The notes below the pieces were generated by a model. It was not told the origin of the DNA. It made no database searches and saw only the letters and a program-made list of their open reading frames with translations. A DNA stretch of 64,000 nucleotides from Rhodovulum sp. ES.010 (lineage in GTDB: Bacteria; Pseudomonadota; Alphaproteobacteria; Rhodobacterales; Rhodobacteraceae): the NCBI RefSeq assembly GCF_900142935.1, contig NZ_FSRS01000001.1:1994001-2058000 (forward strand), read 5' to 3'. The position numbers and the translations under genes were made by a program. This document shows, piece by piece, positions 9,176-20,573 of the stretch (position 1 is its first letter; each line of letters opens with the position of its first letter).

Positions 9176-9207
9176 CGCAACTCGTGAAGCCATTTCGCAA
9201 CTCGTGA
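9176..9207 (+). promoter_or_regulatory. 12-bp direct repeat upstream of coxM, candidate LytTR operator
   Basis: CGCAACTCGTGA occurs at 9176-9187 and again, identical, at 9196-9207, a period of 20 bp or about two helical turns. It starts two bases after the stop of the LytTR-domain gene and lies 121-152 bp before the coxM start. LytTR regulators bind paired direct repeats about two turns apart, often with a GTT core; the complement here contains GAGTTGCG. Confidence 0.5.
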
Positions 9208-9327
9208 GAAGGATCGGGCCGGCGGTGCAGCACCCTGTCGCAGCCAACGCGGCGATCCCTACCCTTTGGCGGCGTGACTACCCGCCGATGTACGAGCGGG
9301 GGCGCGCCAGACAAGGGAGGAGCGCGG

Positions 9328-10179
9328 ATGATCCCAGCGCAGTTCGAATATCACCGGCCGGACTCCGTCGCCGCGGCCGTCGACCTGATGCGAGAGCATG
9401 GCGACGAGGGCCGGGTCGTGGCGGGCGGCCACAGCCTGATCCCGATGATGAAGCTTCGGATGGCCGCGCCGGAACACCTGATCGACCTGCAGGGCATCGC
9501 GGACCTGAAGGGCATCGAGGTCGGAGAAACCATCCGCATCGGCGCGATGACGACGCAATCCGAAATGCTGATCCACACTGGCCTGGCCGACGCCGCGCCG
9601 ATCCTCCTGGAGGCCGCGCGCCAGATCGCCGACCCGCAGGTGCGCAACCTGGGCACCGTGGGCGGCAACGTCGCCAATGGCGACCCGGGCAACGACCTGC
9701 CCGCGCTGATGATGTGCCTTGATGCGCGCTTCACGCTCGTCGGCCCCGACGGCACGCGCGAGGTGGCGGCGCGCGACTTCTACGAGGCGCCCTATGTCAC
9801 CGCGCGCGAGGAGGAGGAGCTGCTGACCGCGGTCAGCTTTGCCGCCCCGCCCAGGGGGCACGCCTACGAAAAGCAGAAGCGCAAGATCGGCGATTACGCG
9901 ACCGCCGCCGCGGCCGTGCTGATCGGCGCAGAGGATGGGCGGGTCGTGTCGGCCTCGGTCGCGATGACCAATGTGGCCGACGTGCCCGTTCACAGCACCG
10001 CGGCGGGCGAGGCCCTGATCGGGACCGCCTGCGGGGAGGACGCGGTGCAGGCCGCGGTTGCCGCCATGCAGGGCGACATCGACCCGGTGGAGGACAACCG
10101 CGGCCCCGTCGAGTTCAAGCGCCACGTCGCCGGCGTGATCCTGGCCCGCGCCATCGCGCGCGCCTGGGACCGGGCCTGA
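9328..10179 (+). CDS. coxM: aerobic CO dehydrogenase, FAD-binding medium subunit
   Basis: This 283-residue flavoprotein subunit of CO dehydrogenase passes electrons from the iron-sulfur subunit to the quinone pool via FAD. The two FAD motifs of the xanthine-oxidase-family medium subunit are present: AGGHSLIP (32-39) and [14 protein letters not shown] (110-123). A strong AGGGAGGAG lies before the ATG at 9328. It opens the operon coxM-coxS-coxL-RidA-coxD-coxE-coxF; medium-small-large order is characteristic of form I CO dehydrogenases, whereas form II enzymes have S-L-M. Length matches the family. Confidence 0.96.
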   Translation: MIPAQFEYHRPDSVAAAVDLMREHGDEGRVVAGGHSLIPMMKLRMAAPEHLIDLQGIADLKGIEVGETIRIGAMTTQSEMLIHTGLADAAPILLEAARQIADPQVRNLGTVGGNVANGDPGNDLPALMMCLDARFTLVGPDGTREVAARDFYEAPYVTAREEEELLTAVSFAAPPRGHAYEKQKRKIGDYATAAAAVLIGAEDGRVVSASVAMTNVADVPVHSTAAGEALIGTACGEDAVQAAVAAMQGDIDPVEDNRGPVEFKRHVAGVILARAIARAWDRA

Positions 10180-10190
10180 GGGAGGAAAGA

Positions 10191-10678
10191 ATGTCCAGGA
10201 TGCACCTGACGCTGACGGTGAACGGCGAGGCGGTGGAAACGCTGGCCGAACCGCGCGAGCTGCTGATCCACGTGCTGCGCGAGCGGCTGGGGATCACCGG
10301 CCCGCATATCGGCTGCGAGACCAGCCATTGCGGGGCCTGCACGGTCGACATGGACGGCCGCTCGGTCAAGGCCTGCACGGTTCTGGCCGCCCAGGCGCAG
10401 GGGGCCCAGATCACCACGATCGAGGGGATCGGCACGCCTGACGGGCTGCACGCGCTGCAGGAGATGTTCCGCGAGCATCACGGGCTGCAATGCGGCTTCT
10501 GCACGCCGGGGATGATCACGCGGGCCTGGCGGCTCTTGCAGGAAAACCCCTCCCCCACCGAGGAGGAGGTGCGCTTCGGCATGGCCGGGAACCTCTGCCG
10601 CTGCACCGGCTATCAGAACATCGTCAAGGCGGTGCTGGCCGCCGCGCACGAAATGAACACCGTCAAGGAGGCCGCGGA

Positions 10679-10682
<4 letters not shown>
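10191..10682 (+). CDS. coxS: aerobic CO dehydrogenase, [2Fe-2S] small subunit
   Basis: This 163-residue protein binds two [2Fe-2S] clusters that carry electrons from the Mo-Cu site to FAD. The plant-type cluster ligands are Cys42, Cys47, Cys50 and Cys62 ([13 protein letters not shown]). The second cluster is held by Cys101, Cys104, Cys136 and Cys138 (CGFCTPGM and LCRCTGY). It starts 12 nt after coxM behind GAGGGAGGAAAG, and its TGA overlaps the coxL start (ATGA), so the subunits are translationally coupled. Confidence 0.97.
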
Positions 10683-13096
<2,414 letters not shown>

Positions 13097-13148
13097 CCTC
13101 CGGCGCCTGCCGCGTCCCTTCGCGGCAGGCGCCAGTCGGGAGGAGGAG

Positions 13149-13622
13149 ATGGGACGCATCGCCAACCGCATCGAGGCGCTCGGGCTGGTGCTGCCGGCCG
13201 AGGTGCCGGTCTCGCAGCCCTTCCCCTGGGTGAATCTCCGCGGCACGCGGGTTCTGGTCTCGGGCCATGGCCCGCAAGAGCCGGACGGGTCGCTGGCCGG
13301 ACCCTTCGGACGGGTCGGCGCAGACCTGACCGCGGACCAGGGCAAGGCGCTGGCGCGCAAGGCGGCGCTGTCGATGCTGGCCAGCCTGACCCGCGCACTG
13401 GGCGATCTGGACCGGATCACCGCGTGGCACCGCGTGTTCGGCATGGTCAACACGGGCCCGGGCTTCGAACACAGCCCGCATGTCATCAACGGCTTTTCCG
13501 AACTCGTCCTCGAGCTGTTCGGCGACGAGGTCGGGCGCCATGCGCGCTCCGCCGTCGGGATGGCGGCCCTGCCCTTCAACTTCGCCGTCGAGATCGAAGC
13601 CGAACTGGAGATCGCGGCATGA
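13149..13622 (+). CDS. RidA family (YjgF-type) protein inside the cox operon
   Basis: This 157-residue protein belongs to the longer RidA/YjgF subfamily: IEALGLVLPAEVP at the N-terminus, VLVSGHGP, then VNTGPGFEHSPHVINGFSEL and VGMAALPFNFAVEIEAELEI at the C-terminus. The best start is the ATG at 13149 behind GGGAGGAGG; an earlier in-frame ATG at 13089 overlaps coxL. RidA proteins deaminate reactive enamine/imine intermediates, though this subfamily is poorly characterised. It sits between coxL and coxD with a four-base ATGA overlap into coxD, so it belongs to the operon. A role in CO dehydrogenase maturation or protection is inference. It is not one of the classical coxBCMSLDEFGHIK genes. Confidence 0.88.
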   Translation: MGRIANRIEALGLVLPAEVPVSQPFPWVNLRGTRVLVSGHGPQEPDGSLAGPFGRVGADLTADQGKALARKAALSMLASLTRALGDLDRITAWHRVFGMVNTGPGFEHSPHVINGFSELVLELFGDEVGRHARSAVGMAALPFNFAVEIEAELEIAA

Positions 13623-14494
13623 CATGGACCGAGTTGCAACGCGATCTCTCCGATCACGGCTATGTCGCCGGCGACGACCTCTCGATGGCGCTCTACCTCG
13701 CCCTGAAGCTGGAACGGCCGCTGCTGCTGGAGGGCGCGGCGGGCGTGGGCAAGACCGAGATTGCCAAGGTGCTGGCGGCGCTGAAGGACGCGCGGCTGAT
13801 CCGCCTGCAATGCTACGAGGGTCTGGATGCCAGCCACGCGATCTACGAATGGAACTACCAGCGGCAACTGCTTGCGATCCGCGCCGCCGGCGAGAGCGGC
13901 GAGGCCGGATCGGGGCTGGAGGCGCGCATCTTCTCCGAGGAGTACCTTCTGGACCGCCCCCTTTTGCAGGCGATCCGCCAACCCACGCCCCCCGTCCTGC
14001 TGATCGACGAGATCGACCGGGCCGATGAGGAATTCGAGGCCTACCTGCTGGAAATCCTCTCCGACTTCACGATCTCGATCCCCGAGCTTGGCACCATCCA
14101 AGCCACCGCCCGGCCGCACGTGATCCTGACCTCCAACGGCACGCGCGATCTGTCGGATGCGCTGAGGCGGCGCTGCATCTATACCCATGTCGACTACCCC
14201 GAACGGGCAACCGAACTCGCGATCCTCGACAAACGCCATCCGGGGCTGGAGCCGCGCCTGGCCGGCCAGATCGTGGGCTTCGTGCAGGCGCTCAGGCGGG
14301 AAGAGCTGGACAAGACCCCGGGCGTGGCCGAGACGCTCGACTTCGCCGCGGCCGTCGCGGGGCTGGGCGTGGCCGACCTGACCGACGACCCCGCCGCGTT
14401 GCAGGCCGCGCTCGTCACGCTGCTCAAGACGCGGGGGGACCGCGCCCGGGTGCCGACCGAGGTGGCCCAGCGGCTGGCCGGGAAGGCGGCATGA
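13619..14494 (+). CDS. coxD: CoxD AAA+ ATPase (MoxR-type), CO dehydrogenase maturation
   Basis: This 291-residue AAA+ chaperone has Walker A GAAGVGKTE (39-47), Walker B LLIDEIDR (about 127-134), sensor 1 ILTSNGTRDLS and an arginine pair in ALRRRC. In O. carboxidovorans CoxD is needed to build the [CuSMoO2] centre of CoxL. The start overlaps the RidA stop by four bases and the stop overlaps the coxE start, so production is coupled to its VWA partner. It is a paralogue of the MoxR ATPase at 60236-61243, but shorter and clearly of the cox type by context. Confidence 0.95.
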   Translation: MTWTELQRDLSDHGYVAGDDLSMALYLALKLERPLLLEGAAGVGKTEIAKVLAALKDARLIRLQCYEGLDASHAIYEWNYQRQLLAIRAAGESGEAGSGLEARIFSEEYLLDRPLLQAIRQPTPPVLLIDEIDRADEEFEAYLLEILSDFTISIPELGTIQATARPHVILTSNGTRDLSDALRRRCIYTHVDYPERATELAILDKRHPGLEPRLAGQIVGFVQALRREELDKTPGVAETLDFAAAVAGLGVADLTDDPAALQAALVTLLKTRGDRARVPTEVAQRLAGKAA

Positions 14495-15675
14495 GCGGCG
14501 TCACGCGATTTCCCGCCCGCGCAGCCGGGCCAGCCGACCGGATGGCCGATTTCATGGCGCATCTGCGGGTGAACGGGTTGGCATTGGGGGTGAACGAGAC
14601 CGCAACCGTGCTGGCCGCGGCGGCGGCGGTGAACCCGACCGACCCCGGCGAGATGCGCCTGGCGCTCAAGGCGGTCTGCGCGGGCACGCGCGACGAAGCA
14701 CAACTCTTCGATGACCTCTTCGCCGCCTACTGGCTGAACCGCGGGCGGGAACGGCAGCGCGCGGCGCAGCCCAATGGGACGCCGGACCGCCCCGAGCGCC
14801 GCCATTCGCCCTTCGTGACCGAGGCGCTGTCGGCGATGGGACGGGGCCATGCCGACACCCCCGAGGGCGGCGACGGCGCGGCGGAGCAGTCCGGCGAAGG
14901 TCGGCTGGTGGGCAGCCGCATCGCCCGGCTCAAGCGCACCGACCTGCGCGAACTGGTCACCCCGCAGGACATCGCCGCCGCCGAGGGCACCGCCCGACGC
15001 ATCGCGACAGCCATCCGCGACCGCCGTTCACGGCGACTGAAAGCAGACCGGCGGGGCGAACGGCTGGACCTGCGCCGCATCGCGCGCGACTCCGTCGCCA
15101 CCGGGGGCGAGCCCCTGCGCCTTTACCGCCGACTCCGGCCGCACCGCCCCGCCAATATCGTGGCGCTGTGCGACGTGTCGGGCTCGATGACGGTCTATGC
15201 CCGGGTGTTCCTGTCCTTCCTCAAGGGGCTGATCGGCGCGGACCTGCGCGCCGACGCCTACCTGTTCCACACGCGCCTCGTGCGGATCACCGACGCGCTG
15301 CGCGATCCCGACCCGATTCGCGCCGTCAACCGCCTGGGCCTGATGGCCCAGGGCTTCGGCGGCGGCACGAAGATCGGCGGCGCGCTCGCCAGCTTCAACC
15401 GCGGCTATGCCAAAAGCCGCGTCAACGGGCGCTCGGTGGTCCTGCTCCTGTCGGACGGCTACGACACCGACCCGCCCGAGCTGATCGGCCGGGAACTCGC
15501 CCAGCTCAGGAAACGCAGCTGCCGCATCGTCTGGCTGAACCCGCTGAAGGGCTGGCGCGATTACGAGCCCGTCGCGCGCGGAATGGCCGGCGCCCTGCCC
15601 CATCTCGACCATTTCGCGGCGGCGAACACGCTGGATGCGCTCGCCGCCCTGGAACCGGAGCTGTCACGCCTATGA
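14491..15675 (+). CDS. coxE: CoxE von Willebrand factor A domain protein
   Basis: This 394-residue protein has a charged helical N-terminal half and a C-terminal CoxE-like VWA domain with the metal-ion-dependent adhesion site DVSGS at 228-232. The second MIDAS threonine/aspartate region lies in FGGGTKIGGAL and LLLSDGYDTDPPE. CoxE works with the AAA+ ATPase CoxD in post-translational copper/sulfur insertion into CO dehydrogenase. Start and stop both overlap neighbours by four bases (ATGA). The length matches CoxE proteins. Confidence 0.95.
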   Translation: MSGVTRFPARAAGPADRMADFMAHLRVNGLALGVNETATVLAAAAAVNPTDPGEMRLALKAVCAGTRDEAQLFDDLFAAYWLNRGRERQRAAQPNGTPDRPERRHSPFVTEALSAMGRGHADTPEGGDGAAEQSGEGRLVGSRIARLKRTDLRELVTPQDIAAAEGTARRIATAIRDRRSRRLKADRRGERLDLRRIARDSVATGGEPLRLYRRLRPHRPANIVALCDVSGSMTVYARVFLSFLKGLIGADLRADAYLFHTRLVRITDALRDPDPIRAVNRLGLMAQGFGGGTKIGGALASFNRGYAKSRVNGRSVVLLLSDGYDTDPPELIGRELAQLRKRSCRIVWLNPLKGWRDYEPVARGMAGALPHLDHFAAANTLDALAALEPELSRL

Positions 15676-16514
15676 ACGCCATGAGACGGGACGACATCCT
15701 CGACGACATCGCCGCCCTGAAACGCGCGGGCCGCCCCTTCGCCGTCGCGACCGTGGTGCGCACCGTGCGGGCGACCGCGGCAAAGGCCGGGGCCAGGGCG
15801 GTGATCCTGCCCGACGGCACCGTCCGGGCCGGCTGGATCGGCGGCGGCTGTGCGCGCGGCGCGGTGCTGAAGGCCGCCCGCGAAACGCTGCAAGACGGCG
15901 CGCCGCGGCTGATCTCGGTCCAGCCCGAAGAGGCGCTGGCGACGGGCGGGCTGGCCCCCGGCGACACAAGGGACGGCATCCGCTTCGCCCGCAACATGTG
16001 CCCCAGCCAGGGCACGATGGACATCTTCATCGAGGCCGTCCTGCCCGCGCCCGACTGCGTGATCTGCGGCACCTCGCCGGTGGCGCTGGCGCTGGCCGAG
16101 CTTGCCCCGCGGCTCGGCTTCTCGGTCACCGCCTGCGCGCCGGCGGATGAACAGGCCGCCTTTGCCGCACCCGACCGGCGGATCGAGGGCTATGCGCTGG
16201 ACGTGGAGCCCGCCGGCCAGCGCTTCGTCGTGGTCGCGACCCAGGGCAAGGGCGACGAGGCGGCGCTCCGGGCCGCGCTTGCGGTCCCGTCGGCCTATGT
16301 CGCCTTCGTCGGCAGCCGCGCCAAGACCGCCGCGCTGCGCGAAAAGCTGTCGGCGACCCTGCCCGCCGAGGCCTTCGCGCGCCTGCACGCGCCCGCGGGC
16401 CTCGACCTCGGGGCGATCACGCCCGAGGAAATCGCCCTGTCGATCCTGGCCGAGATGGTCGCCCGCCGCCGCGCAGGCCAGCGTGATGACCCGGCCCCCT
16501 CCGCAAGCGGCTGA
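15672..16514 (+). CDS. coxF: CoxF, XdhC/CoxF-family maturation protein
   Basis: This 280-residue protein is XdhC-like: an N-terminal XdhC/CoxI part (FAVATVVRTVRATAAKAGAR and GWIGGGCARGAVLKAARE) and a C-terminal Rossmann part (VICGTSPVALALAELAPRLG, VAFVGSRAKTAAL). Members bind the molybdenum cofactor and help insert or sulfurate it in xanthine-oxidase-family enzymes. It ends the cox operon. Its stop lies only 3 nt from the stop of the convergent ureG, so no conventional terminator fits between them. Confidence 0.93.
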   Translation: MNAMRRDDILDDIAALKRAGRPFAVATVVRTVRATAAKAGARAVILPDGTVRAGWIGGGCARGAVLKAARETLQDGAPRLISVQPEEALATGGLAPGDTRDGIRFARNMCPSQGTMDIFIEAVLPAPDCVICGTSPVALALAELAPRLGFSVTACAPADEQAAFAAPDRRIEGYALDVEPAGQRFVVVATQGKGDEAALRAALAVPSAYVAFVGSRAKTAALREKLSATLPAEAFARLHAPAGLDLGAITPEEIALSILAEMVARRRAGQRDDPAPSASG

Positions 16515-16517
16515 GCC

Positions 16518-17141
16518 TCAGGCCGTCTCGGTCAGCCCGCCCAGCAGGCACAGCGTCTCGGCGATCTCGTCAACGCCTTGCCCGTGGCGCAGCGCGGCAA
16601 AGATAGTCTCGCCCGCGCCGCGCATCCGCTTCGCGTCGCGCTCCATCACCGACAGGTCGGCGCCGACATGGGGGGCGAGGTCGGTCTTGTTTATGATCAA
16701 AAGGTCCGATTTCGTGATTGCGGGGCCGCCCTTGCGGGGAATTTCCTCGCCCGCCGCCACGTCGATCACGTACAGCGTGATGTCGGCCAGTTCCGGGCTG
16801 AACGTGGCCGAGAGGTTGTCGCCGCCCGACTCGATCAGCACGAGGTCGAGATCGGGGAAACGCTCGGTCAGGTCCGCGACGGCGGCGAGGTTGATCGAGG
16901 CATCCTCGCGGATCGCGGTATGCGGGCAGCCGCCGGTTTCCACGCCCTTGATGCGCTCGGCGGGCAGCACCTGCATCCGCATCAACGCCTCGGCGTCTTC
17001 CTGTGTGTAGATGTCGTTGGTGACGACCGCGAGCGAGAAGCGCGGGCCGAGCGTGCGGGCCAGCGCGGCGGTGAGCGTGGTCTTGCCCGCGCCCACCGGG
17101 CCGCCGATGCCGACGCGAAGGGGGCCGTTCGGGGAACTCAT
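16518..17141 (-). CDS. ureG: urease accessory GTPase
   Basis: This 207-residue SIMIBI-class GTPase drives nickel delivery to urease in the UreDFG complex. P-loop GPVGAGKT (14-21), the metal-binding CPH motif in [28 protein letters not shown] and the [10 protein letters not shown] guanine-specificity motif are all present. The ATG at 17141 is four bases inside the end of ureF (ATGA overlap). It is the last gene of the urease operon and converges with coxF. Confidence 0.97.
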   Translation of the reverse strand: MSSPNGPLRVGIGGPVGAGKTTLTAALARTLGPRFSLAVVTNDIYTQEDAEALMRMQVLPAERIKGVETGGCPHTAIREDASINLAAVADLTERFPDLDLVLIESGGDNLSATFSPELADITLYVIDVAAGEEIPRKGGPAITKSDLLIINKTDLAPHVGADLSVMERDAKRMRGAGETIFAALRHGQGVDEIAETLCLLGGLTETA

Positions 17142-17785
17142 GTGCGGAACAACCTCGTGTCCTGGGTTTCGTGTTTCATCGACGTGATATCGGCAAGGAA
17201 GGCCGTGCTGGCAAGATCGTCGAGCGTTTCGGTCGTCGCCCGCTGCGCCACGTCCTCGCAAACGGGCGTCAGCGCGGTCAGCACAAGCTGCCCGTCGGTC
17301 TGGCCAACGGGGATGAGACGGATGCCGGCCGAGACGAGGTTCGAGACGAAGGCGTGCAGATACATTCGCGCGGTCAGCAGGAGCGGCAAGTCGTGGAGCC
17401 GGGCCGCGCGGCCCAGCGCCACCGGATATGTCAGCACAGGCAGATCGTCCGCCCAGACATCACCCGTCACCTTAGCGAAGGCCGCGCCCTGGGCGGTGCT
17501 CTCCAGGAGCCGCTCGGCCGAGGGCTGGAAGGCGCGGGCAAACGCGTCGATCTCCGCCAGGGCCGCGGCGTCCGGCGCGCCGTGGGCGGCGGCAAGGAAG
17601 ATCGCGTCCGAATGCCCCGCGCCGTTGCGGAGGATGTTCTCCAGCCAGGCCTGCAGCGTCGCGGCATCCGCCACGTGGCCAGCCGCCACCGCGGCCTCCA
17701 GCCCGTGGCTGTAGGCGAAGGCCCCCACCGGATAGGCCGGCGACAGCCACTGGGCCAGCTTCAGGATCTGCCCGTCAGTGACCAT
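17138..17785 (-). CDS. ureF: urease accessory protein UreF
   Basis: This 215-residue all-helical protein acts in the UreDFG nickel-insertion complex as regulator of the UreG GTPase. The signature [18 protein letters not shown] lies at the N-terminus. I chose the ATG at 17785 (MVTDGQ), which aligns with the family and overlaps the ureE end by 11 nt. Starts at 17803 and 17821 would add 6 or 12 Met/Thr-rich residues encoded within the His-repeat of ureE. It is coupled to ureG by an ATGA overlap. Confidence 0.94.
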   Translation of the reverse strand: MVTDGQILKLAQWLSPAYPVGAFAYSHGLEAAVAAGHVADAATLQAWLENILRNGAGHSDAIFLAAAHGAPDAAALAEIDAFARAFQPSAERLLESTAQGAAFAKVTGDVWADDLPVLTYPVALGRAARLHDLPLLLTARMYLHAFVSNLVSAGIRLIPVGQTDGQLVLTALTPVCEDVAQRATTETLDDLASTAFLADITSMKHETQDTRLFRT

Positions 17786-18281
17786 GATCGTGGTGGTGGT
17801 CATGCGCGTGGCCATCACCATGCGCGTGATCGTGGCCGTGGGAATGCGAATGCGTCCGCCCGTGCCCGTAGGCTCCGCCCTCGGGGGTGAAGGGCTCCTC
17901 CACCTCCGTCACGGTCGCGCCGATCTTCTCCAGCATGTCGCGGATCACGTGGTCGCGCTGGATCAACAGGCGCCCGGGCTCGATCTGGCAGGGCGTGTGG
18001 CGGTTGCCGATATGCCAGGCGATCCGCGGAAGGTGATCGCCGGTTACACACAACAACGGCTCGGCCGCCGCGCGCACGGCGATGGCGCGGCCATCCTCCA
18101 GGCAGATCAGGTCGCCCGCGTTCAGCGAGGTGGTCTTGGGCAGGTCGAGCACGAATGCGAGCCCGCCGTCGGTGACAAGCCGCTTTCGGCGCAGGAAACG
18201 CGCATCGTAGCCCAGCGTCACGGTGTCCACCGCACCGCTTCCGCCGGCAAGAAGGCTGCGCGCGACGGGCAGGGTGCTCAT
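17775..18281 (-). CDS. ureE: urease accessory nickel chaperone UreE
   Basis: This 168-residue nickel metallochaperone has an N-terminal peptide-binding domain and a metal-binding domain (RIAWHIGNRHTPCQIE), then VIRDMLEKIGATVTEVEEPF. The last 30 residues contain 14 histidines, beginning GHGRTHSHSHGHDHAHGDGH, typical of nickel-storing UreE tails. It is separated from ureC by about 400 bp holding a DUF1127 gene, so it may have a separate transcript with ureF and ureG. Confidence 0.96.
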   Translation of the reverse strand: MSTLPVARSLLAGGSGAVDTVTLGYDARFLRRKRLVTDGGLAFVLDLPKTTSLNAGDLICLEDGRAIAVRAAAEPLLCVTGDHLPRIAWHIGNRHTPCQIEPGRLLIQRDHVIRDMLEKIGATVTEVEEPFTPEGGAYGHGRTHSHSHGHDHAHGDGHAHDHHHDHGH

Positions 18282-18306
18282 GTCCGCCCTCTTTTCGGGG
18301 CCGCGC

Positions 18307-18531
18307 TCACGCGAAGAGGTCGCGGAAAACGTAGCCCGGAATGTCGTCGCGCGTAAGCCCCATCCGGGCGAGTTGCGCGTCGGAGCAGGCGTTCAGGGTC
18401 TGGATCTCGCGCATCCGGGACCGCCGCAGGGAATAGGCGTTGAACCCCATCCCGAGCCCCGCGAAGAACAGGTCCAGCCGCTCGCCCATGCCGCCGGGCA
18501 CGGTCTTGACCGTCATGTATGGCGTTCCCAT
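18307..18531 (-). CDS. DUF1127 domain small protein
   Basis: This 74-residue protein has a C-terminal DUF1127 (YjiS-like) domain: RSRMREIQTLNACSDAQLARMGLTRDDIPGYVF. It follows GAGGAGG 6 nt before the ATG at 18531. In alphaproteobacteria, short Arg-rich DUF1127 proteins have been linked to RNA turnover and to phosphate and carbon metabolism. It lies 25 nt upstream of ureE on the same strand, inside the urease cluster, and may be co-transcribed with ureEFG. A urease role is not implied. Confidence 0.85.
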   Translation of the reverse strand: MGTPYMTVKTVPGGMGERLDLFFAGLGMGFNAYSLRRSRMREIQTLNACSDAQLARMGLTRDDIPGYVFRDLFA

Positions 18532-18613
18532 CGGAAACCTCCTCGTGGTTCACAAGAAGTTTCCTCCCTTGCCTCTTAAGATAGAGCTTATGCCCCCCGC
18601 GGCCCAACGGCGG

Positions 18614-18636
18614 ATCGGCCTGGAGGGCCGATTTTT
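18614..18636 (+). terminator. plus-strand intrinsic terminator between ureC and the DUF1127 gene
   Basis: ATCGGCC (18614-18620) and GGCCGAT (18626-18632) form a perfect 7-bp stem with a 5-nt loop, followed by TTTTT. It points along the plus strand, opposite to the surrounding genes. It overlaps by one base a perfect 15-bp palindrome TGCTGCA-A-TGCAGCA at 18636-18650, which could act on minus-strand transcripts leaving ureC. Confidence 0.5.
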
Positions 18637-18677
18637 GCTGCAATGCAGCAGATTTGTGCAACTGTCCCATTCGTCCC

Positions 18678-20387
18678 TCAGAACATGAAGTAGCGCTGCG
18701 CCATCGGCAGCACTTCGGCCGGCTCGCAGGTCAAGAGTTCGCCATCGGCGCGTACCTCGTAGGTCTCGGGGTGCACCTCGATCTCGGGCGTGGCGTCGTT
18801 CAGGACAAGGTCCTTCTTGCCGATGCCGCGGGTATTGCTGACCGCGAGCGTCCGCTTGGCGAGGCCGAGCGTGTCGCGGATGCCGGCCGATTGCGCCGCC
18901 TCAGAGACGAAGATCACCGCCGAGTTTTCGACCGACCGACCGAAGCCCCCCCACATCGGCCGGGTATACACCGGCTGCGGCGTCGGGATCGAGGCGTTGG
19001 GGTCGCCCATCTGCGCGCAGACGATAGTGCCTCCGATCAGCACCATGTTCGGCTTCACGCCGAAGAAGGCGGGGTCCCACAGCACAAGATCGGCGCGCTT
19101 GCCTTCCTCGATCGACCCGATCTCGCGCGCGATCCCATGGGCGACGGCCGGGTTGATCGTGTATTTCGCGACGTAGCGGCGGACGCGATAGTTGTCGTTC
19201 TCCCCCGTCTCTTCGGCCAACCGGCCCCGCTGCTTCTTCATCTTGTCGGCGGTCTGCCAGGTGCGGATGATGACCTCGCCCACCCGGCCCATCGCTTGGC
19301 TGTCCGACGCGATGATCGAAAAGGCGCCCATGTCGTGCAGGATGTCCTCGGCCGCGATGGTCTCGCGCCGGATACGGCTTTCGGCGAAGGCCACGTCCTC
19401 GGGGATCGACTTGTCGAGGTGGTGGCAGACCATCAGCATGTCGAGATGCTCTTCCAGCGTGTTGACCGTGAAAGGCCGCGTCGGGTTGGTCGAGGACGGC
19501 AGCACGTACTCCTCGCCGCAGACCTTGATGATGTCGGGGGCGTGCCCGCCACCCGCCCCCTCGGTGTGGAAGGCATGGATCGTGCGGCCCTTCATCGCCG
19601 CGATGGTCTGTTCGACGAACCCGCTTTCGTTCAGCGTGTCGGTATGGATCATTACCTGCACGTCCATGTCGTTTGCGACCGACAGGCAGCAATCGATGGC
19701 GGCGGGCGTCGTGCCCCAATCCTCATGCAGCTTCAGCGCGCAGGCCCCGCCTTTCACCTGTTCCACCAGCGCCTCGGGCAGCGACGCGTTACCCTTGCCG
19801 GCAAAGGCGAGGTTCATCGCGAAGGCGTCGGCGGCCTGCAGCATTCGGCCTATGTGCCAAGGGCCGGGCGTGCAGGTGGTCGCCATCGTGCCCGTTGCGG
19901 GGCCGGTCCCGCCGCCCAGCATCGTCGTCAGGCCCGAATGCAGTGCATCCTCGATCTGCTGCGGACAGATGAAGTGGATATGGCTGTCGAACCCGCCGGC
20001 GGTCAGGATCTTGCCCTCGCCCGCGATGGCCTCGGTCCCGGGGCCGACGATGATATCCACGCCCGGCTGCGTGTCTGGGTTCCCGGCCTTGCCGATCTTC
20101 GCGATACGGCCGTCCTTGAGACCTACGTCGGCCTTGTAGATACCGGTGTGGTCCACGATCAGCGCGTTGGTGATGACGGTATCCACCGCGCCACCAGCCC
20201 GCGTGACCTGGCTCTGGCCCATCCCGTCGCGGATCACCTTGCCGCCACCGAACTTGACCTCCTCGCCATAGGTGGTGAGGTCGCGTTCCACCTCGACGAT
20301 CAGGTCGGTATCGGCCAGCCGCAGCCGGTCGCCAGCGGTCGGGCCGAACATCGCGGCATAGTCGGAGCGGGATATCGTGGCGGGCAT
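18678..20387 (-). CDS. ureC: urease alpha (catalytic) subunit
   Basis: This 569-residue subunit hydrolyses urea to ammonia and carbamate at a dinickel centre. Nickel ligands are His136 and His138 (DSHIHF), carbamylated Lys219 ([16 protein letters not shown]), His248 (VMIHTD) and His274 (HAFHTEG). The flap with [21 protein letters not shown] carries the catalytic histidine at about 322. The start at 20387 follows AAGGAGACGCCAT. All active-site residues are intact and length matches the family. It is preceded on the minus strand by the Ala/Lys/Pro-rich unknown gene. Confidence 0.98.
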   Translation of the reverse strand: MPATISRSDYAAMFGPTAGDRLRLADTDLIVEVERDLTTYGEEVKFGGGKVIRDGMGQSQVTRAGGAVDTVITNALIVDHTGIYKADVGLKDGRIAKIGKAGNPDTQPGVDIIVGPGTEAIAGEGKILTAGGFDSHIHFICPQQIEDALHSGLTTMLGGGTGPATGTMATTCTPGPWHIGRMLQAADAFAMNLAFAGKGNASLPEALVEQVKGGACALKLHEDWGTTPAAIDCCLSVANDMDVQVMIHTDTLNESGFVEQTIAAMKGRTIHAFHTEGAGGGHAPDIIKVCGEEYVLPSSTNPTRPFTVNTLEEHLDMLMVCHHLDKSIPEDVAFAESRIRRETIAAEDILHDMGAFSIIASDSQAMGRVGEVIIRTWQTADKMKKQRGRLAEETGENDNYRVRRYVAKYTINPAVAHGIAREIGSIEEGKRADLVLWDPAFFGVKPNMVLIGGTIVCAQMGDPNASIPTPQPVYTRPMWGGFGRSVENSAVIFVSEAAQSAGIRDTLGLAKRTLAVSNTRGIGKKDLVLNDATPEIEVHPETYEVRADGELLTCEPAEVLPMAQRYFMF

Positions 20388-20573
20388 ATGGCGTCTCCTT
20401 CGGGACATGTCCGGCGCGCAAGCGCGCCTAGGCGAGGGGACCTGGCACGCACGCGGCGGCATGGCGGTTCGAACCCATGCCGGGCAATCCGATGCAGGGC
20501 AGTGCATTGAGGCGCGCGACGGGCTTCGGGCCGACACTGGCGACCCAAAGCCGCGGTATGCAACGCACAACGC

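Noticed and set aside
17778..17870. His-codon repeat (CAC/CAT-rich) as a simple-sequence repeat or CRISPR-like array
   Set aside because: It is the coding sequence of the His-rich UreE tail; units are irregular and there are no spacers.
18654..20510. 618-codon plus-strand frame opposite ureC
   Set aside because: Antisense to ureC, which has every nickel ligand.
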